A stretch of DNA of 64,000 nucleotides. Origin: JBNKWA01 sp050299555 (GTDB lineage Bacteria; Pseudomonadota; Alphaproteobacteria; Rhodobacterales; Rhodobacteraceae). The notes below the pieces were generated by a model. The model worked only from the letters and a program-made list of their open reading frames with translations. It made no database searches and was not told the DNA's origin. The stretch lies in contig JBNKWA010000080.1 in the NCBI GenBank assembly GCA_050299555.1, positions 1-64,000 on the forward strand. The letters are read 5' to 3'. Below are positions 42,895 to 52,385 of this stretch, piece after piece. The position numbers and the translations under genes are program-made. The first letter of the stretch is position 1. Each line of letters starts with the position of its first letter.

Positions 42895-44010
42895 ATGTCG
42901 CTGGAACTGACCGACGTCATCAAGACCTTCAAGGACGAGGTGGTGCTCGACGGCATCTCGCTGAAGGTCGCCACCGGCGAGACGCTGGTCCTGTTCGGCC
43001 CGTCGGGTGCCGGCAAGACAGTACTGCTGCGCCTGATCGCCGGGGTAATCGACCCCGACGAGGGTACCATCACTATCGACGGGCGGGACATGGACGGGGT
43101 CGAGCCCGAGGAACGCGGCATCGGCATGGCGTTTCAGAACTTCGCCCTGTTCCCGCACATGGATGCCCATGCCAATATCGCCAGCCCGCTGACGGCACGG
43201 CGCGAGACCAGCGCCGCGATCAAGCACCGGGTCGGGGACGTGGCGAAGCTGCTTAAGATCGACCACGTGCTGGGCCACAAACCCAAGGAGCTGTCGAACG
43301 GGCAGAAGCAGCGCACCGCGCTTGGCCGCGCACTGGCGGGCGAGCCGAAGATCCTGCTGCTGGACGATCCCCTGCGCAACGTCGACGCCAAGCTTCGCTT
43401 CGAGATGCGGCTGGAGCTGCCGAGGCTTCTGAGCGACCAGCAGGCGACGGTGATCTACGTCACCCAGGACTACAAGGAGGCGATGGCGCTGGGGCACCGG
43501 ATCGCGGTGATGAGCGCCCATGGCATCCGCCAGATCGGCACCCCCGAGGATATCTATCTGAGGCCCGCCACCATCGAGATCGCGCGCCTGTTCGGCGATC
43601 CGGTCATCAACCTTCTGGATGTGCGCCCGGAGCGCGGCGCGGCGGGCGTGCAGGTGCGGCTATCGGGCGCCGATGTGGCAATCGACCCCGGCTTTGCCGG
43701 TGCCATTGGCCGTGATTGCGTCCTGGGTGTGCGACCCGAGGCGGTCCGCTTTGTCGAGGCCGGCTCGCCCGGCGCCTTTCCGGTACAGGTGGAGGCGGAG
43801 ACGCCGCTGAACGAGAAGAGCGTGACCCTGTGCCAAACCGATGGCGGCCGTGAGATTCTGGTCTCGCGTCCCAGTGGCACCGAGGGGCCGGAAATGGGCA
43901 TCGCCCACGTCGCCGTCGACACGGGCACGGCAATGCTGTTCGACCGGGCCAGCGAGGCACGGATCGAGCCCGGCCCGAGCGCCGCCGCCGTGCAGGGAGG
44001 CCGGTCATGA
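42895..44010 (+). CDS. ABC transporter ATPase 1, with altered catalytic residues
   Basis: 371 residues, MalK/UgpC type with a C-terminal TOBE-like regulatory domain (about 235-370). Walker A GPSGAGKT 35-42, Q-loop Gln81, signature LSNGQ 133-137. Walker B reads ILLLDDP, so Asp158 stands in place of the catalytic Glu. The switch histidine is replaced by Gln191 (VTQD). These changes predict a weak hydrolytic site. It overlaps the second ATPase gene by 4 nt, so a heterodimer is likely. Confidence 0.92.
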   Translation: MSLELTDVIKTFKDEVVLDGISLKVATGETLVLFGPSGAGKTVLLRLIAGVIDPDEGTITIDGRDMDGVEPEERGIGMAFQNFALFPHMDAHANIASPLTARRETSAAIKHRVGDVAKLLKIDHVLGHKPKELSNGQKQRTALGRALAGEPKILLLDDPLRNVDAKLRFEMRLELPRLLSDQQATVIYVTQDYKEAMALGHRIAVMSAHGIRQIGTPEDIYLRPATIEIARLFGDPVINLLDVRPERGAAGVQVRLSGADVAIDPGFAGAIGRDCVLGVRPEAVRFVEAGSPGAFPVQVEAETPLNEKSVTLCQTDGGREILVSRPSGTEGPEMGIAHVAVDTGTAMLFDRASEARIEPGPSAAAVQGGRS

Positions 44011-45131
44011 ACGAGGTGATGCTGGCACTGGAGAACGTCGACAAGTTCTATGGCCCGGTTGGCCGCGGCGTCCATGCGGTCAAGGACGTGAGCATGGAGG
44101 TGCGCCGCGGCGATATCGTCGCACTTCTGGGCAGTTCCGGCTGCGGCAAGACCTCGACCCTGCGCATGGTGGCGGGATTCGAGGAAACCAGCCGCGGCAG
44201 GATAAGGCTGGCCGGGCGCGAGGTGCAGTCGCTGCCGCCGGTGAAGCGCCATGTCGCCATGGCCTTCGAGGGCTATTCGCTTTATCCAACGGTCAGCGTA
44301 CGCGAGAACATCGCCTTTGCGCTGAAGGCGGCGCGGCTGTCGGCGGACGAAGTGGCCCGGCGGGTGGCCGAGGTGGCCAAGATGCTTGAGATCGGCGACA
44401 TCCTCGACCGGATGCCGAACTCGATCTCGGGCGGGCAGCAGCAGCGGGCCTCGCTGGCCCGCGCGCTGATCCGCGACGCCGATCTGCACCTGCTTGACGA
44501 GCCCATGGGGCAGCTCGAACCGCAGCTGCGGACGCTGCTGAGGGGCCGGATCAAGCATTTCATCAAGGAGCGCGGGCTGACCGCGATCCTCGTCACCCAC
44601 GACCAGACCGAGGCCAATGCGCTGGCCGACCGCATCGCGGTGATGGAGGACGGGGTGCTGCAGCAATATGCGAGCCCGGCCGAGATCAAGGACCGGCCAG
44701 CCAACCTGTTCACTGGCACCTTTGTGGGCGAGCCGCCGATGAACGTCTTTCCCGCCTCGGTTTCGGAGGTGGGTGGCAACGTGCATCTCGACCTCGCCGG
44801 CGGGCTGGACCTGATCTATGACGCCGGTGCCTTTGCCCCCGAGGTGCGGGCGGCGATGTTGTCGCGGAAAAGCGTGGTGGTGGGGGTGCGCCCTTATGCC
44901 ATTCACCGCGCCGGGGAGGGGGCCCGTGCGCAGGTGACCGCCAACCAGTGGCTGGGCGACCAGAGCCATATCGCGGCGAGCTTTGCCGGCGGGACGATCG
45001 TTCTTGTGGAGCATGACCGGGCGGCGCTGGCGGTTGGAGAGGAGATCGCGGTCAGGCTGGAGCCCGCCGACCTGCACATCTTCGATCCCGCCACCGGGGC
45101 GGCAGTCAGCCACGGGACGGAGCTGGCCTGA
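44007..45131 (+). CDS. ABC transporter ATPase 2, canonical Walker B and switch His
   Basis: 374 residues. Walker A GSSGCGKT 42-49, signature ISGGQ 140-144, Walker B HLLDEP with Glu165, switch His198 (VTHD). The Q-loop Gln is replaced by Glu88 (MAFEGYSLYP), and the D-loop reads GQLEP. A TOBE-type domain follows. It starts inside the ATPase 1 stop (ATGA) and its stop overlaps the eryA start (TGATG). Two different ATPases per importer resemble the rhizobial glycerol system GlpST. Confidence 0.92.
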   Translation: MNEVMLALENVDKFYGPVGRGVHAVKDVSMEVRRGDIVALLGSSGCGKTSTLRMVAGFEETSRGRIRLAGREVQSLPPVKRHVAMAFEGYSLYPTVSVRENIAFALKAARLSADEVARRVAEVAKMLEIGDILDRMPNSISGGQQQRASLARALIRDADLHLLDEPMGQLEPQLRTLLRGRIKHFIKERGLTAILVTHDQTEANALADRIAVMEDGVLQQYASPAEIKDRPANLFTGTFVGEPPMNVFPASVSEVGGNVHLDLAGGLDLIYDAGAFAPEVRAAMLSRKSVVVGVRPYAIHRAGEGARAQVTANQWLGDQSHIAASFAGGTIVLVEHDRAALAVGEEIAVRLEPADLHIFDPATGAAVSHGTELA

Positions 45132-46702
45132 TGGCAGCGGGCCGCGACCTGCTGGTCGGCGTCGATGCCGGCACCTCGGTGATCAAGGCGGTGGCCTTCG
45201 ATCTGGCCGGGGCGCAGGTTGCGGTGGCGGCGATGCCGAACGCCTATGAGACGCGGGCCGACGGGGCGGCGTTCCAGCCGCTGCAACGGACCTGGGAGGA
45301 TTGCGCGGCGACGCTGCGGGCCCTGGGCGAGACGGTGCCGGATCTGGCGGCGCGGACGGCGGCGCTGGCGGTGACAGGGCAGGGTGACGGCACCTGGCTG
45401 GTGGGGGCGGGGAACCGGCCGGTGGCTGATGGCTGGCTGTGGCTCGACGCCCGCGCGGCGCCGGTGGTCAGGAGGCTGAGGGGCAGCGAGGCGGACCGGG
45501 CGCGGTTCAGGCTGACCGGCTCGGGGCTGAACTCGTGCCAGATGGGCACCCAGTTGGTGCAGATGAAGGCGACCGAGCCCGAGGTGGTGGCGGCGGCCGA
45601 GGTGGCGCTGCACTGCAAGGACTGGCTGTATCTGAACCTGACCGGCGAGCGGGTGGCGGATCCGTCCGAGGCCTGCTTCACCTTCGGTGATTTCCGTACC
45701 CGCGGGTATTCGGACGAGGTGATCGAGACCCTGGGGCTGGGGCTGGAGCGGCGGCTGCTGCCGCCGATCGTCGATGGCGCCGCGGTGACGCATCCGCTGA
45801 CGGATGGCGCGGCGGCGACGACGGGTCTGCGCGCCGGGACGCCGGTGGCGCTGGGGTATGTGGACGTGGTCTGCACCGCACTCGGCGCCGGCATCCGGAC
45901 CGGCGGGGTGGGGGGCGGCTGCACCATTATCGGCTCGACCGGGATGCACATGCGGGCGACGGTGCCCGATGCGGTGTATCTGAACGACGAACTGACCGGC
46001 TACACCATGGTGATTCCGATCCCCGGCGTCGTGGCGCAGATGCAGTCGAACATGGCAGCGACGCTGAACATCGACTGGCTCTTGAAGCTGGCTGCGGATC
46101 TGATGGCGGAGTTCGGGCATCGTGTCGAGCATCGGGACCTCCTTAACCATATCGATGGCTGGGTGGCGGCCAGTGCGCCGGGGCAGGTTCTGTATCACCC
46201 GTACATCTCGGAGGCGGGTGAGCGCGGTCCTTTCGTCGACAACGCGGCGCGGGCGGGGTTCACCGGGCTGTCCTCGGTGCATCGGTTTCCCGACCTGGTG
46301 CGAGCGGTGGTCGAGGGGCTGGGGTTGGCGGCGCGGGACTGCTATGGCGCCATGGGCGGGCCCCCGGGCGAGGTGCGGCTGAGCGGTGGTGCGGCGCGGT
46401 CGGGCGCCTTGCGGCGAATCATCTCGGCCGCCATCGACGCGCCGGTCAGGACCTCGGCGCGCGAGGAGGCTGGCGCCGCTGGAGCGGCGATGATGGCGGC
46501 CGTGGCCATCGGCGCCTATCCGGACATGGATGCCTGCATCGCCGAATGGGTGACCCCGCTTCTGGGCGCGGCCGAGGCGCCCGACCCGAAGCTGGCGCGG
46601 ACCTACGCCCGCACCTATCCCGCCTACCGGCAGGTGCGCGAGGCGATGGTGCCGGTCTGGCATGCGCTGAGATCAGTTCAAGAGGATATCCATGGCGACT
46701 GA
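45131..46702 (+). CDS. eryA: Erythritol kinase, FGGY family
   Basis: 523 residues, matching EryA length. FGGY start LLVGVDAGTSVIKAVAFDL near 8; GDGTWLV, CQMGTQLVQMKATEPEVVAAAEVALHCKDWLYLNLTGE, a GSTGMHM block near 265, and the C-terminal LSGGAARSGALRRIISAAIDAPV ATP-binding motif. It phosphorylates the polyol using ATP, giving L-erythritol-4-phosphate in the known pathway. It shares a TGATG junction with ATPase 2 and overlaps the next gene by 11 nt. Substrate inferred from similarity and context. Confidence 0.88.
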   Translation: MAAGRDLLVGVDAGTSVIKAVAFDLAGAQVAVAAMPNAYETRADGAAFQPLQRTWEDCAATLRALGETVPDLAARTAALAVTGQGDGTWLVGAGNRPVADGWLWLDARAAPVVRRLRGSEADRARFRLTGSGLNSCQMGTQLVQMKATEPEVVAAAEVALHCKDWLYLNLTGERVADPSEACFTFGDFRTRGYSDEVIETLGLGLERRLLPPIVDGAAVTHPLTDGAAATTGLRAGTPVALGYVDVVCTALGAGIRTGGVGGGCTIIGSTGMHMRATVPDAVYLNDELTGYTMVIPIPGVVAQMQSNMAATLNIDWLLKLAADLMAEFGHRVEHRDLLNHIDGWVAASAPGQVLYHPYISEAGERGPFVDNAARAGFTGLSSVHRFPDLVRAVVEGLGLAARDCYGAMGGPPGEVRLSGGAARSGALRRIISAAIDAPVRTSAREEAGAAGAAMMAAVAIGAYPDMDACIAEWVTPLLGAAEAPDPKLARTYARTYPAYRQVREAMVPVWHALRSVQEDIHGD

Positions 46703-47732
46703 AATCGCGATCATCGGCGATCATTTCATGCTGCCCGAGGTCTTTGCCGAGAAGCTGACGGAAGCCTGCGGCAGCGGCGTCGCCATCCGCACCCGAAAGG
46801 ACAACTGGCCCGACGAGCCCATGGAGCACGGCTATGCGGTCGCCGGCATGGACGGGCTGAAGGAGTATTTCGGCACTGCTGACGGGGTGGTGGAGTTCAT
46901 CGGCGATGCCGAGGTGCTGGTGACCCAGCTTGCGCCGATGTCGCGCGGCATGCTGGAGCGGCTGCCGGGGCTGAAGATGATCGCCGTCTCGCGCGGGGGG
47001 CCGGTCAATATCGACATGGCCGCCGCGCGCGATCACGGCGTCAGGGTGGTCAACACCCCCGGGCGCAACGCCAGCGCCGTGGCCGAGTTCACCATCGGCG
47101 CCATCCTGGCCGAGACCCGCAAGATCCGCGAGGGTCACGAGGCGCTGCGGGCCGGCAGCTGGCGTGGCGACCTATACCGTGCCGATGTCACCGGGCGCGA
47201 GTTGAACGAGATGACCGTGGGGGTGATCGGTTATGGCAATATCGGCACCCGGGTAGTTCGGCTGCTGCGCGCCTTCGGCTGCCGGATCCTGGTCAACGAT
47301 CCCTACATCCAGCTCGACCCCGATGACGTGAAGGCGGGAGTCGAACTGGTCTCGTTCGAGCGGGTGCTGGCGGAAAGCGATGTCGTAACCATGCACCCGC
47401 GGGTCACCGACGAGACCCGCGGCATGATGGACGCCCGGGCCTTCGCGGCGATGAAACCGGGTTCCCTGTTCGTCAACACCGCAAGGGGACCGCTGGTGGA
47501 CTACGACGCACTTTCAGAGGCGTTGCAGAACGGCCCCCTCGGCAGCGCCATGCTGGAGACCTTTGCCGTCGAGCCGGCGCCCGCCGACTGGCCCCTGCTG
47601 CAACTGCCGAACGTGACGCTGACGCCGCATATCGCCGGCGCCTCGGTCCGCACGGTGACCTTTGCCGCCGAGCAGGCGGCCGAGGAGGTGCGGCGCTATC
47701 TGGCCGGCGAGCCGCCGCGCAATCCCTGCTGA
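46692..47732 (+). CDS. D-isomer-specific 2-hydroxyacid dehydrogenase
   Basis: 346 residues. NAD-binding VGVIGYGNIGTRVVRLLRAFG near 178, catalytic Arg in NTARGPLVDYD, Glu in the ETFAVEP region and His in TPHIAGAS near 301. It is of the 3-phosphoglycerate dehydrogenase-like group. Its role here is not part of the known ery core: it might oxidise a 2-hydroxyacid made from a side branch (erythronate- or glycolate-type), which is inference. It overlaps eryA by 11 nt, so it is part of the operon. Confidence 0.88.
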   Translation: MATEIAIIGDHFMLPEVFAEKLTEACGSGVAIRTRKDNWPDEPMEHGYAVAGMDGLKEYFGTADGVVEFIGDAEVLVTQLAPMSRGMLERLPGLKMIAVSRGGPVNIDMAAARDHGVRVVNTPGRNASAVAEFTIGAILAETRKIREGHEALRAGSWRGDLYRADVTGRELNEMTVGVIGYGNIGTRVVRLLRAFGCRILVNDPYIQLDPDDVKAGVELVSFERVLAESDVVTMHPRVTDETRGMMDARAFAAMKPGSLFVNTARGPLVDYDALSEALQNGPLGSAMLETFAVEPAPADWPLLQLPNVTLTPHIAGASVRTVTFAAEQAAEEVRRYLAGEPPRNPC

Positions 47733-47769
47733 GCCGATGAGCGCCGCCCCCCGAAATCGCGAAGGCGGG

Positions 47770-49275
47770 ATGACGGAACCCGTCGACCTTCTGGTCATCG
47801 GCGGCGGCATCAACGGCGCGGGCATCGCACGCGACGCGGCCGGGCGCGGGCTCTCGGTGATCCTGTGCGAAAAAGACGACCTTGCGCAGGGCACCTCGTC
47901 GCGGTCGGGCAAACTCGTCCATGGCGGGCTGCGCTATCTGGAATATTACGAGTTCCGCCTGGTGCGCGAAGCGCTGATCGAGCGCGAGGTGCTGCTGAAC
48001 GCGGCGCCGCACATCATCTGGCCCATGCGCTTCGTGCTGCCGCACAGCCCGACCGACCGACCGGCCTGGCTGGTGCGGCTGGGGCTGTTCCTCTACGACC
48101 ATCTGGGCGGGCGGAAGAAGCTGCCGGGGACCCGCACGTTGGACCTTTCGCGCGACCCCGAGGGGGCACCGATCAGGCCCGAATACCGCCGCGGGTTCGA
48201 ATATTCGGACTGCTGGGTGGACGATGCGCGGCTGGTGCTGCTGACGGCGCTGGACGCGGCAGAGCGGGGTGCGGAGGTGCTGACTCGCACCGCCTGCACC
48301 TCGGCCGCGCGCGAGGACGGGCTGTGGCTGGCAGAACTGACCGACGCGCGCACGGGCGCGACACGAACGGTGACGGCGCGGGCGCTGGCCAATGCCGGCG
48401 GGCCGTGGGTAAGCGACATCATCGCCCGGGTGACCCGCACCAACTCGGCCCGCAACGTGCGGCTGGTCAAGGGCAGCCATATCGTTGCGCCGAAGTTCTG
48501 GGAGGGGCGGCACGCCTATCTGGTGCAGAACCAGGACCGCCGGGTGATCTTCATCAACCCCTACGAGGGCGACAAGGCGCTGATCGGCACCACCGACATT
48601 CCCTATTCCGGCGCCCCCGAGGACGTGGCCATCGCCGAGGACGAGATCGAATACCTGATCGCGGCGGTGAACCGCTATTTCAAGCAGCGGCTGCGGCGGC
48701 AGGACGTCGAGGCGACGTTTTCGGGTGTGCGCCCACTTTTCGACGACGGGCAGGGCAACCCCAGCGCGGTGACCCGGGACTATGTGCTGGACCTGGACAC
48801 GACTGGCGGGGTGCCCTTGCTGAACGCCTTCGGCGGCAAGATCACCACCTTCCGCAAGCTGTCGGAACATGCGCTGCAGAAACTGGCGCCGCATTTCCCG
48901 GCCATGGCGGGGGATTGGACGGTCGGTGCGGCGCTGCCGGGGGGAGACATGAAGGATGCGGATTTTGTCCAGTTCCTCGACTTGCTGCAGGAGGAATACC
49001 CGTGGCTGCCGCGGGCGTTCGTGCAGCGTCTTGCGCGGCTTTATGGCACCCGTGCACGGCGGCTGATCGGCGCCGCCAGGGGGCTCGACGATCTGGGTGT
49101 GCGCTTCGGTCCCAGTCTGACCGAGGCCGAGGTGAACTATCTTTGCGAAAACGAATGGGCCGAGACGGCCGATGACATCCTGATTCGGCGGACCAAGGAG
49201 GGCCTGCACATGAGCGACGACGAGATCGCCGCCTTTGCGGCCTGGTTCGAGAGCCGGGAGCGGCGGTCGGTTTGA
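47770..49275 (+). CDS. eryB: Erythritol-phosphate dehydrogenase, GlpD-like flavoprotein
   Basis: 501 residues from MTEPVDLLVIGGGINGAGIARDAAGRGLSVILCEKDDLAQGTSSRSGKLVHGGLRYLE; the dinucleotide motif GGGINGAG is near 12. It belongs to the glycerol-3-phosphate dehydrogenase (FAD) family, and the length matches Brucella EryB. A GAAGGCGGG site supports ATG 47770; ATG 47737 is an alternative start right after the upstream stop. In context it would oxidise the EryA product to a tetrulose phosphate. A GlpD acting on glycerol-3-phosphate is the main alternative. Confidence 0.85.
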   Translation: MTEPVDLLVIGGGINGAGIARDAAGRGLSVILCEKDDLAQGTSSRSGKLVHGGLRYLEYYEFRLVREALIEREVLLNAAPHIIWPMRFVLPHSPTDRPAWLVRLGLFLYDHLGGRKKLPGTRTLDLSRDPEGAPIRPEYRRGFEYSDCWVDDARLVLLTALDAAERGAEVLTRTACTSAAREDGLWLAELTDARTGATRTVTARALANAGGPWVSDIIARVTRTNSARNVRLVKGSHIVAPKFWEGRHAYLVQNQDRRVIFINPYEGDKALIGTTDIPYSGAPEDVAIAEDEIEYLIAAVNRYFKQRLRRQDVEATFSGVRPLFDDGQGNPSAVTRDYVLDLDTTGGVPLLNAFGGKITTFRKLSEHALQKLAPHFPAMAGDWTVGAALPGGDMKDADFVQFLDLLQEEYPWLPRAFVQRLARLYGTRARRLIGAARGLDDLGVRFGPSLTEAEVNYLCENEWAETADDILIRRTKEGLHMSDDEIAAFAAWFESRERRSV

Positions 49276-49285
49276 GAGGAGCGAT

Positions 49286-50293
49286 ATGTCAGACATTTCC
49301 CGCCCGTGCGACCTTGTCGCGCTTGCCCGCCTTTCGGCGCGGATCGGGCGCGACCCGCTGCTGATCCAGGGGGCCGGTGGCAATACCTCGGTCAAGGACG
49401 GGGGTGTGATGTGGATCAAGGCCTCGGGCACGCTTCTGGCCGAGGCCGAGGCGCGCGACGTCTTCGTGCCGGTGGACCTGGAGCCGATGCGGGCGGCGGT
49501 TGCTGCGCGGTCGGGGCAGGCGGACCGGCCGGGGGAGTTTGCGCTGGGGACCTCGGGGCTCAGGCCGTCGATCGAGACCTGCCTGCATGCGCTGTTCGCC
49601 CAGCGGGTGGTGGTGCATGTGCATTGCGTCCAGACCCTGGCGCATGCGGTGAGGGTCGATGCGCAGACGCTGCTGGCAGACAGGCTTGGCGCGTTCGACT
49701 GGTGTTTGGTGCCTTATGCGCGGCCTGGGGCGGCGCTGGCGGCGCTGGTGGCCGAGCGGCTGGGGCCCGCGACCGATGTGGTGGTGCTGGGCAATCACGG
49801 GCTGATCGTGGCCGCCGAAACGGTGGCTGAGGCCGAGGCGCTGCTGGGCCAGGTGGTGGCGGCGCTGCGGCTGGAGCCGGCCGCGCCGTTGCCGCCGGAC
49901 ATGGCGCGATTGGAGAGGATCGCCGCGGGCTGGGAGGTGCCGCAGGCGGATGCGCCGTTGCACCAGGTGGCGCTGGAGCCGGACCGGTTGCGGCAGGCAA
50001 CGGCCGGCAGCCTTTACCCCGATCACGTGATCTTTTGCGGCGTCGGGGCGACGGCGCTTGACGGGCCGGTGCCCGATCCTGCCGAGGGACCGCCATTCCT
50101 GCTGGTGCCGGGCAGGGGGGCGCTGGTCCGCCCCGGTGCCAGTGCCGGCGCGGTGGCGCTGGCGCGCTGCCTCGGCGACGTGCTGATGCGGGTGCCGGGG
50201 GATGCGGTGCTGAACTACCTGACGGCCGCGGAGAACGCGGCCCTGCTTGACTGGGATGCCGAGAAGTACCGGCAGGCGCTGAATGCGGGCTGA
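49286..50293 (+). CDS. Class II aldolase/adducin-domain protein
   Basis: 335 residues from MSDISRPCDLVALARLSARIGRDPLLIQGAGGNTSVKDGGVMWIKASG, preceded by GAGAGGAG. The zinc-ligand pair is in VVHVHCVQTLAHA and the third His in VVLGNHGLIVA. A C-terminal extension with LYPDHVIFCG is shared with long aldolases of the RhaD/YteT-like group. It probably cleaves or isomerises a phosphorylated ketose made by one of the operon kinases. Its exact reaction cannot be read from sequence. Confidence 0.85.
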   Translation: MSDISRPCDLVALARLSARIGRDPLLIQGAGGNTSVKDGGVMWIKASGTLLAEAEARDVFVPVDLEPMRAAVAARSGQADRPGEFALGTSGLRPSIETCLHALFAQRVVVHVHCVQTLAHAVRVDAQTLLADRLGAFDWCLVPYARPGAALAALVAERLGPATDVVVLGNHGLIVAAETVAEAEALLGQVVAALRLEPAAPLPPDMARLERIAAGWEVPQADAPLHQVALEPDRLRQATAGSLYPDHVIFCGVGATALDGPVPDPAEGPPFLLVPGRGALVRPGASAGAVALARCLGDVLMRVPGDAVLNYLTAAENAALLDWDAEKYRQALNAG

Positions 50294-50297
50294 GGCG

Positions 50298-51548
50298 ATG
50301 TATCTGGGGCTCGATATCGGCACCTCGGGGGCACGCGCGGTGGCCATCGACGACGCCGGCGCGGTCAGGGGCGAGGGTCGGGCGGCGATGGCCGATTTCG
50401 GTGCCGATCACCGCGACCCGGGCGTGTGGTGGGCGGCGGCCCGCGCTGCGCTGGGGGCGGCGCTTGAGACGATCCCGCCTGGTGCCCTGCGGGCGATCTG
50501 CGTCGACGGCACCTCGGGCACTATGCTGCCGGTCGATGGCGAGGGTGCGCCGCTGGCCGGCGGCCGGATGTATAACGATCCTTGCACGGACGCGGGAATT
50601 CTCGCCGCTATCGACGGCAACGCACCGGCGACAAGCGCCGCGCGGGGTGCGTCGAGCGGGCTGGCCCGGGCGTTGGAACTGGTTGCCGCCACCCGGCCGG
50701 CGGCAATCCTGCATCAGGCCGACTGGATCGCCTTCCAACTGTCGGGACGGTGGAGCACCGACGAGAACAACGCGCTGAAGACCGGCTATGACCCGGTGGC
50801 GGGCGAGTGGCCCGGCTGGATCGAGGCGACCGGACTCGACACCGGCCTGTTGCCGGAGGTGTGCGCGCCGGGCACGCCGGTGGCCACCATCCGGTCCGAC
50901 ATGGCCAGCGAACTGGGCGTGTCGGCGGATGTGGCGATCGTCGCCGGCACCACCGACGGGTGCGCCTCGTTCCTCGCTACCGGCGCCGACCGGCCCGGTG
51001 ACGGCGTAACCGCGCTCGGCACCACGCTGACTGTCAAGCTGCTGTCGGACCGGCCGATCTTTGCGCCGGAATACGGCATCTACAGCCACCGCCTGCTGGG
51101 TAACTGGCTGGCCGGCGGCGCCTCGAACTCGGGCGGCAACGTGCTTCTGGCGCACTTCTGTGAGACACGGATTGGGGAATTGTCGGCGCGGATCGACCCC
51201 GAGACCGACAGCGGCCTCGACTATTATCCTCTGGTTCGCCCGGGTGAGCGCTTTCCGATTGCCGATCCCGGCCTGACACCGCGATTGAGCCCGCACCCAG
51301 GAGACGAGGCGCTTTTCCTTCAGGGGCTTTTCGAGGGCATCGCGGCGATCGAGTCGCTGGGATACCGGCGGCTGGCGGAACTGGGCGCGCCGCAACTGAC
51401 TTCGGTCAGGAGCGTCGGCGGCGGGGCAGGGAACGCGGTCTGGGGGCGGCTGCGCGAACGCAGGCTGGCGGTGCCGATGCCGGCGCCGAGGCACAGCGAG
51501 GCGGCCTATGGTTCGGCGCTGCTGGCACGACGGGGAGCGGCGGCGTGA
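50298..51548 (+). CDS. FGGY kinase, D-ribulokinase-like
   Basis: 416 residues from MYLGLDIGTSGARAVAIDDAG, with GAGGCG just before the ATG. CVDGTSGTML, HQADWIAFQLSG, DENNALKTGYDPVAGEWP and NWLAGGASNSGGNVLLAHF are closest to the short D-ribulokinase/xylulokinase-like group known from cyanobacteria and plants. It is the second FGGY kinase in the operon and differs strongly from EryA, so a pentulose or second polyol is probably also used. Its last codon overlaps the GTG of the HAD gene. Confidence 0.85.
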   Translation: MYLGLDIGTSGARAVAIDDAGAVRGEGRAAMADFGADHRDPGVWWAAARAALGAALETIPPGALRAICVDGTSGTMLPVDGEGAPLAGGRMYNDPCTDAGILAAIDGNAPATSAARGASSGLARALELVAATRPAAILHQADWIAFQLSGRWSTDENNALKTGYDPVAGEWPGWIEATGLDTGLLPEVCAPGTPVATIRSDMASELGVSADVAIVAGTTDGCASFLATGADRPGDGVTALGTTLTVKLLSDRPIFAPEYGIYSHRLLGNWLAGGASNSGGNVLLAHFCETRIGELSARIDPETDSGLDYYPLVRPGERFPIADPGLTPRLSPHPGDEALFLQGLFEGIAAIESLGYRRLAELGAPQLTSVRSVGGGAGNAVWGRLRERRLAVPMPAPRHSEAAYGSALLARRGAAA

Positions 51549-52378
51549 CCCCGACAACCCTCGCGTCGCTTGCCGAGACCTATGACGGCTTTCTCATCGA
51601 TCAGTTCGGCGTACTTCTCGATGGCGCTGCCGCCTATCCCGGCGCGCCCGAGGCGCTGGCGGCGTTGGCAGAGCGGAACAAACCTGTTGTAATCCTGTCG
51701 AATTCCGGCCGCCGTGCGGCGCCCAACGCAGACCGCCTGGTGCGGATGGGCTTTGCCCGCGACAGTTTCGACGCGGTGGTCTCCTCTGGCGAGGCCGCTT
51801 ATGCCGCCATTGCCGGGCGGATAGGCACCGACATCGAGCCGGGCGCGCCTGTGCTGGTTCTGTCGCGCGGCGGCGACCTGTCAGGCATCGAGGGGCTGGA
51901 CCTGATCGTCACAGACGACCCGGCCAAGGCCGCGTTGATCCTGCTGGCCGGCAGCCGCGGCGACGAGTGGCCGCTGGAGCATTATGCGACGCTTTTTGCC
52001 GGCCCGTCGCGCCGCCGGGTGCCGTGCCTGTGCACCAACCCCGACATGACTATGCTGACCGCCAATGGTGCGGCCTATGGCGCCGGCATGATCGCGAGGC
52101 TCTACCGCGATCTCGGCGGGCCGGTGGAATATTTCGGCAAGCCCTATCCGCTGATCTATCAGGCTGCGCGCGCGCATTTCGGTACTATCGGGCCCGGGCG
52201 CATCCTGTGCATCGGCGACAGCCCCGAACATGACGTCAGGGGTGGCCGCGATGCCGGCCACGCCACGGCGCTGGTGATGACCGGCATTCATGCCGGCACT
52301 CCGCTGGAGGATCTGATACTGCACGCCGCCGAGGCGGACGCCGTGCCCGACCACGTCATCCCCGGCTTTGCGATCTGA
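51545..52378 (+). CDS. HAD-superfamily class IIA protein (TIGR01459-like)
   Basis: 277 residues from GTG 51545 in a GTGA overlap. Motif I reads FLIDQFGVLLDG: Asp19 is present but the usual second Asp (position 21) is Phe. Related proteins carry DVWGVLHDG, so this is a family trait. Motif II is VVILSNSGRRA, motif III has YFGKPYPLIYQ, motif IV is CIGDSPEHDVRGG. The missing acid/base Asp makes ordinary phosphatase action doubtful. In the operon it may remove or sense phosphorylated intermediates. Confidence 0.85.
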   Translation: MTPTTLASLAETYDGFLIDQFGVLLDGAAAYPGAPEALAALAERNKPVVILSNSGRRAAPNADRLVRMGFARDSFDAVVSSGEAAYAAIAGRIGTDIEPGAPVLVLSRGGDLSGIEGLDLIVTDDPAKAALILLAGSRGDEWPLEHYATLFAGPSRRRVPCLCTNPDMTMLTANGAAYGAGMIARLYRDLGGPVEYFGKPYPLIYQAARAHFGTIGPGRILCIGDSPEHDVRGGRDAGHATALVMTGIHAGTPLEDLILHAAEADAVPDHVIPGFAI

Positions 52379-52385
52379 GAGCAAG

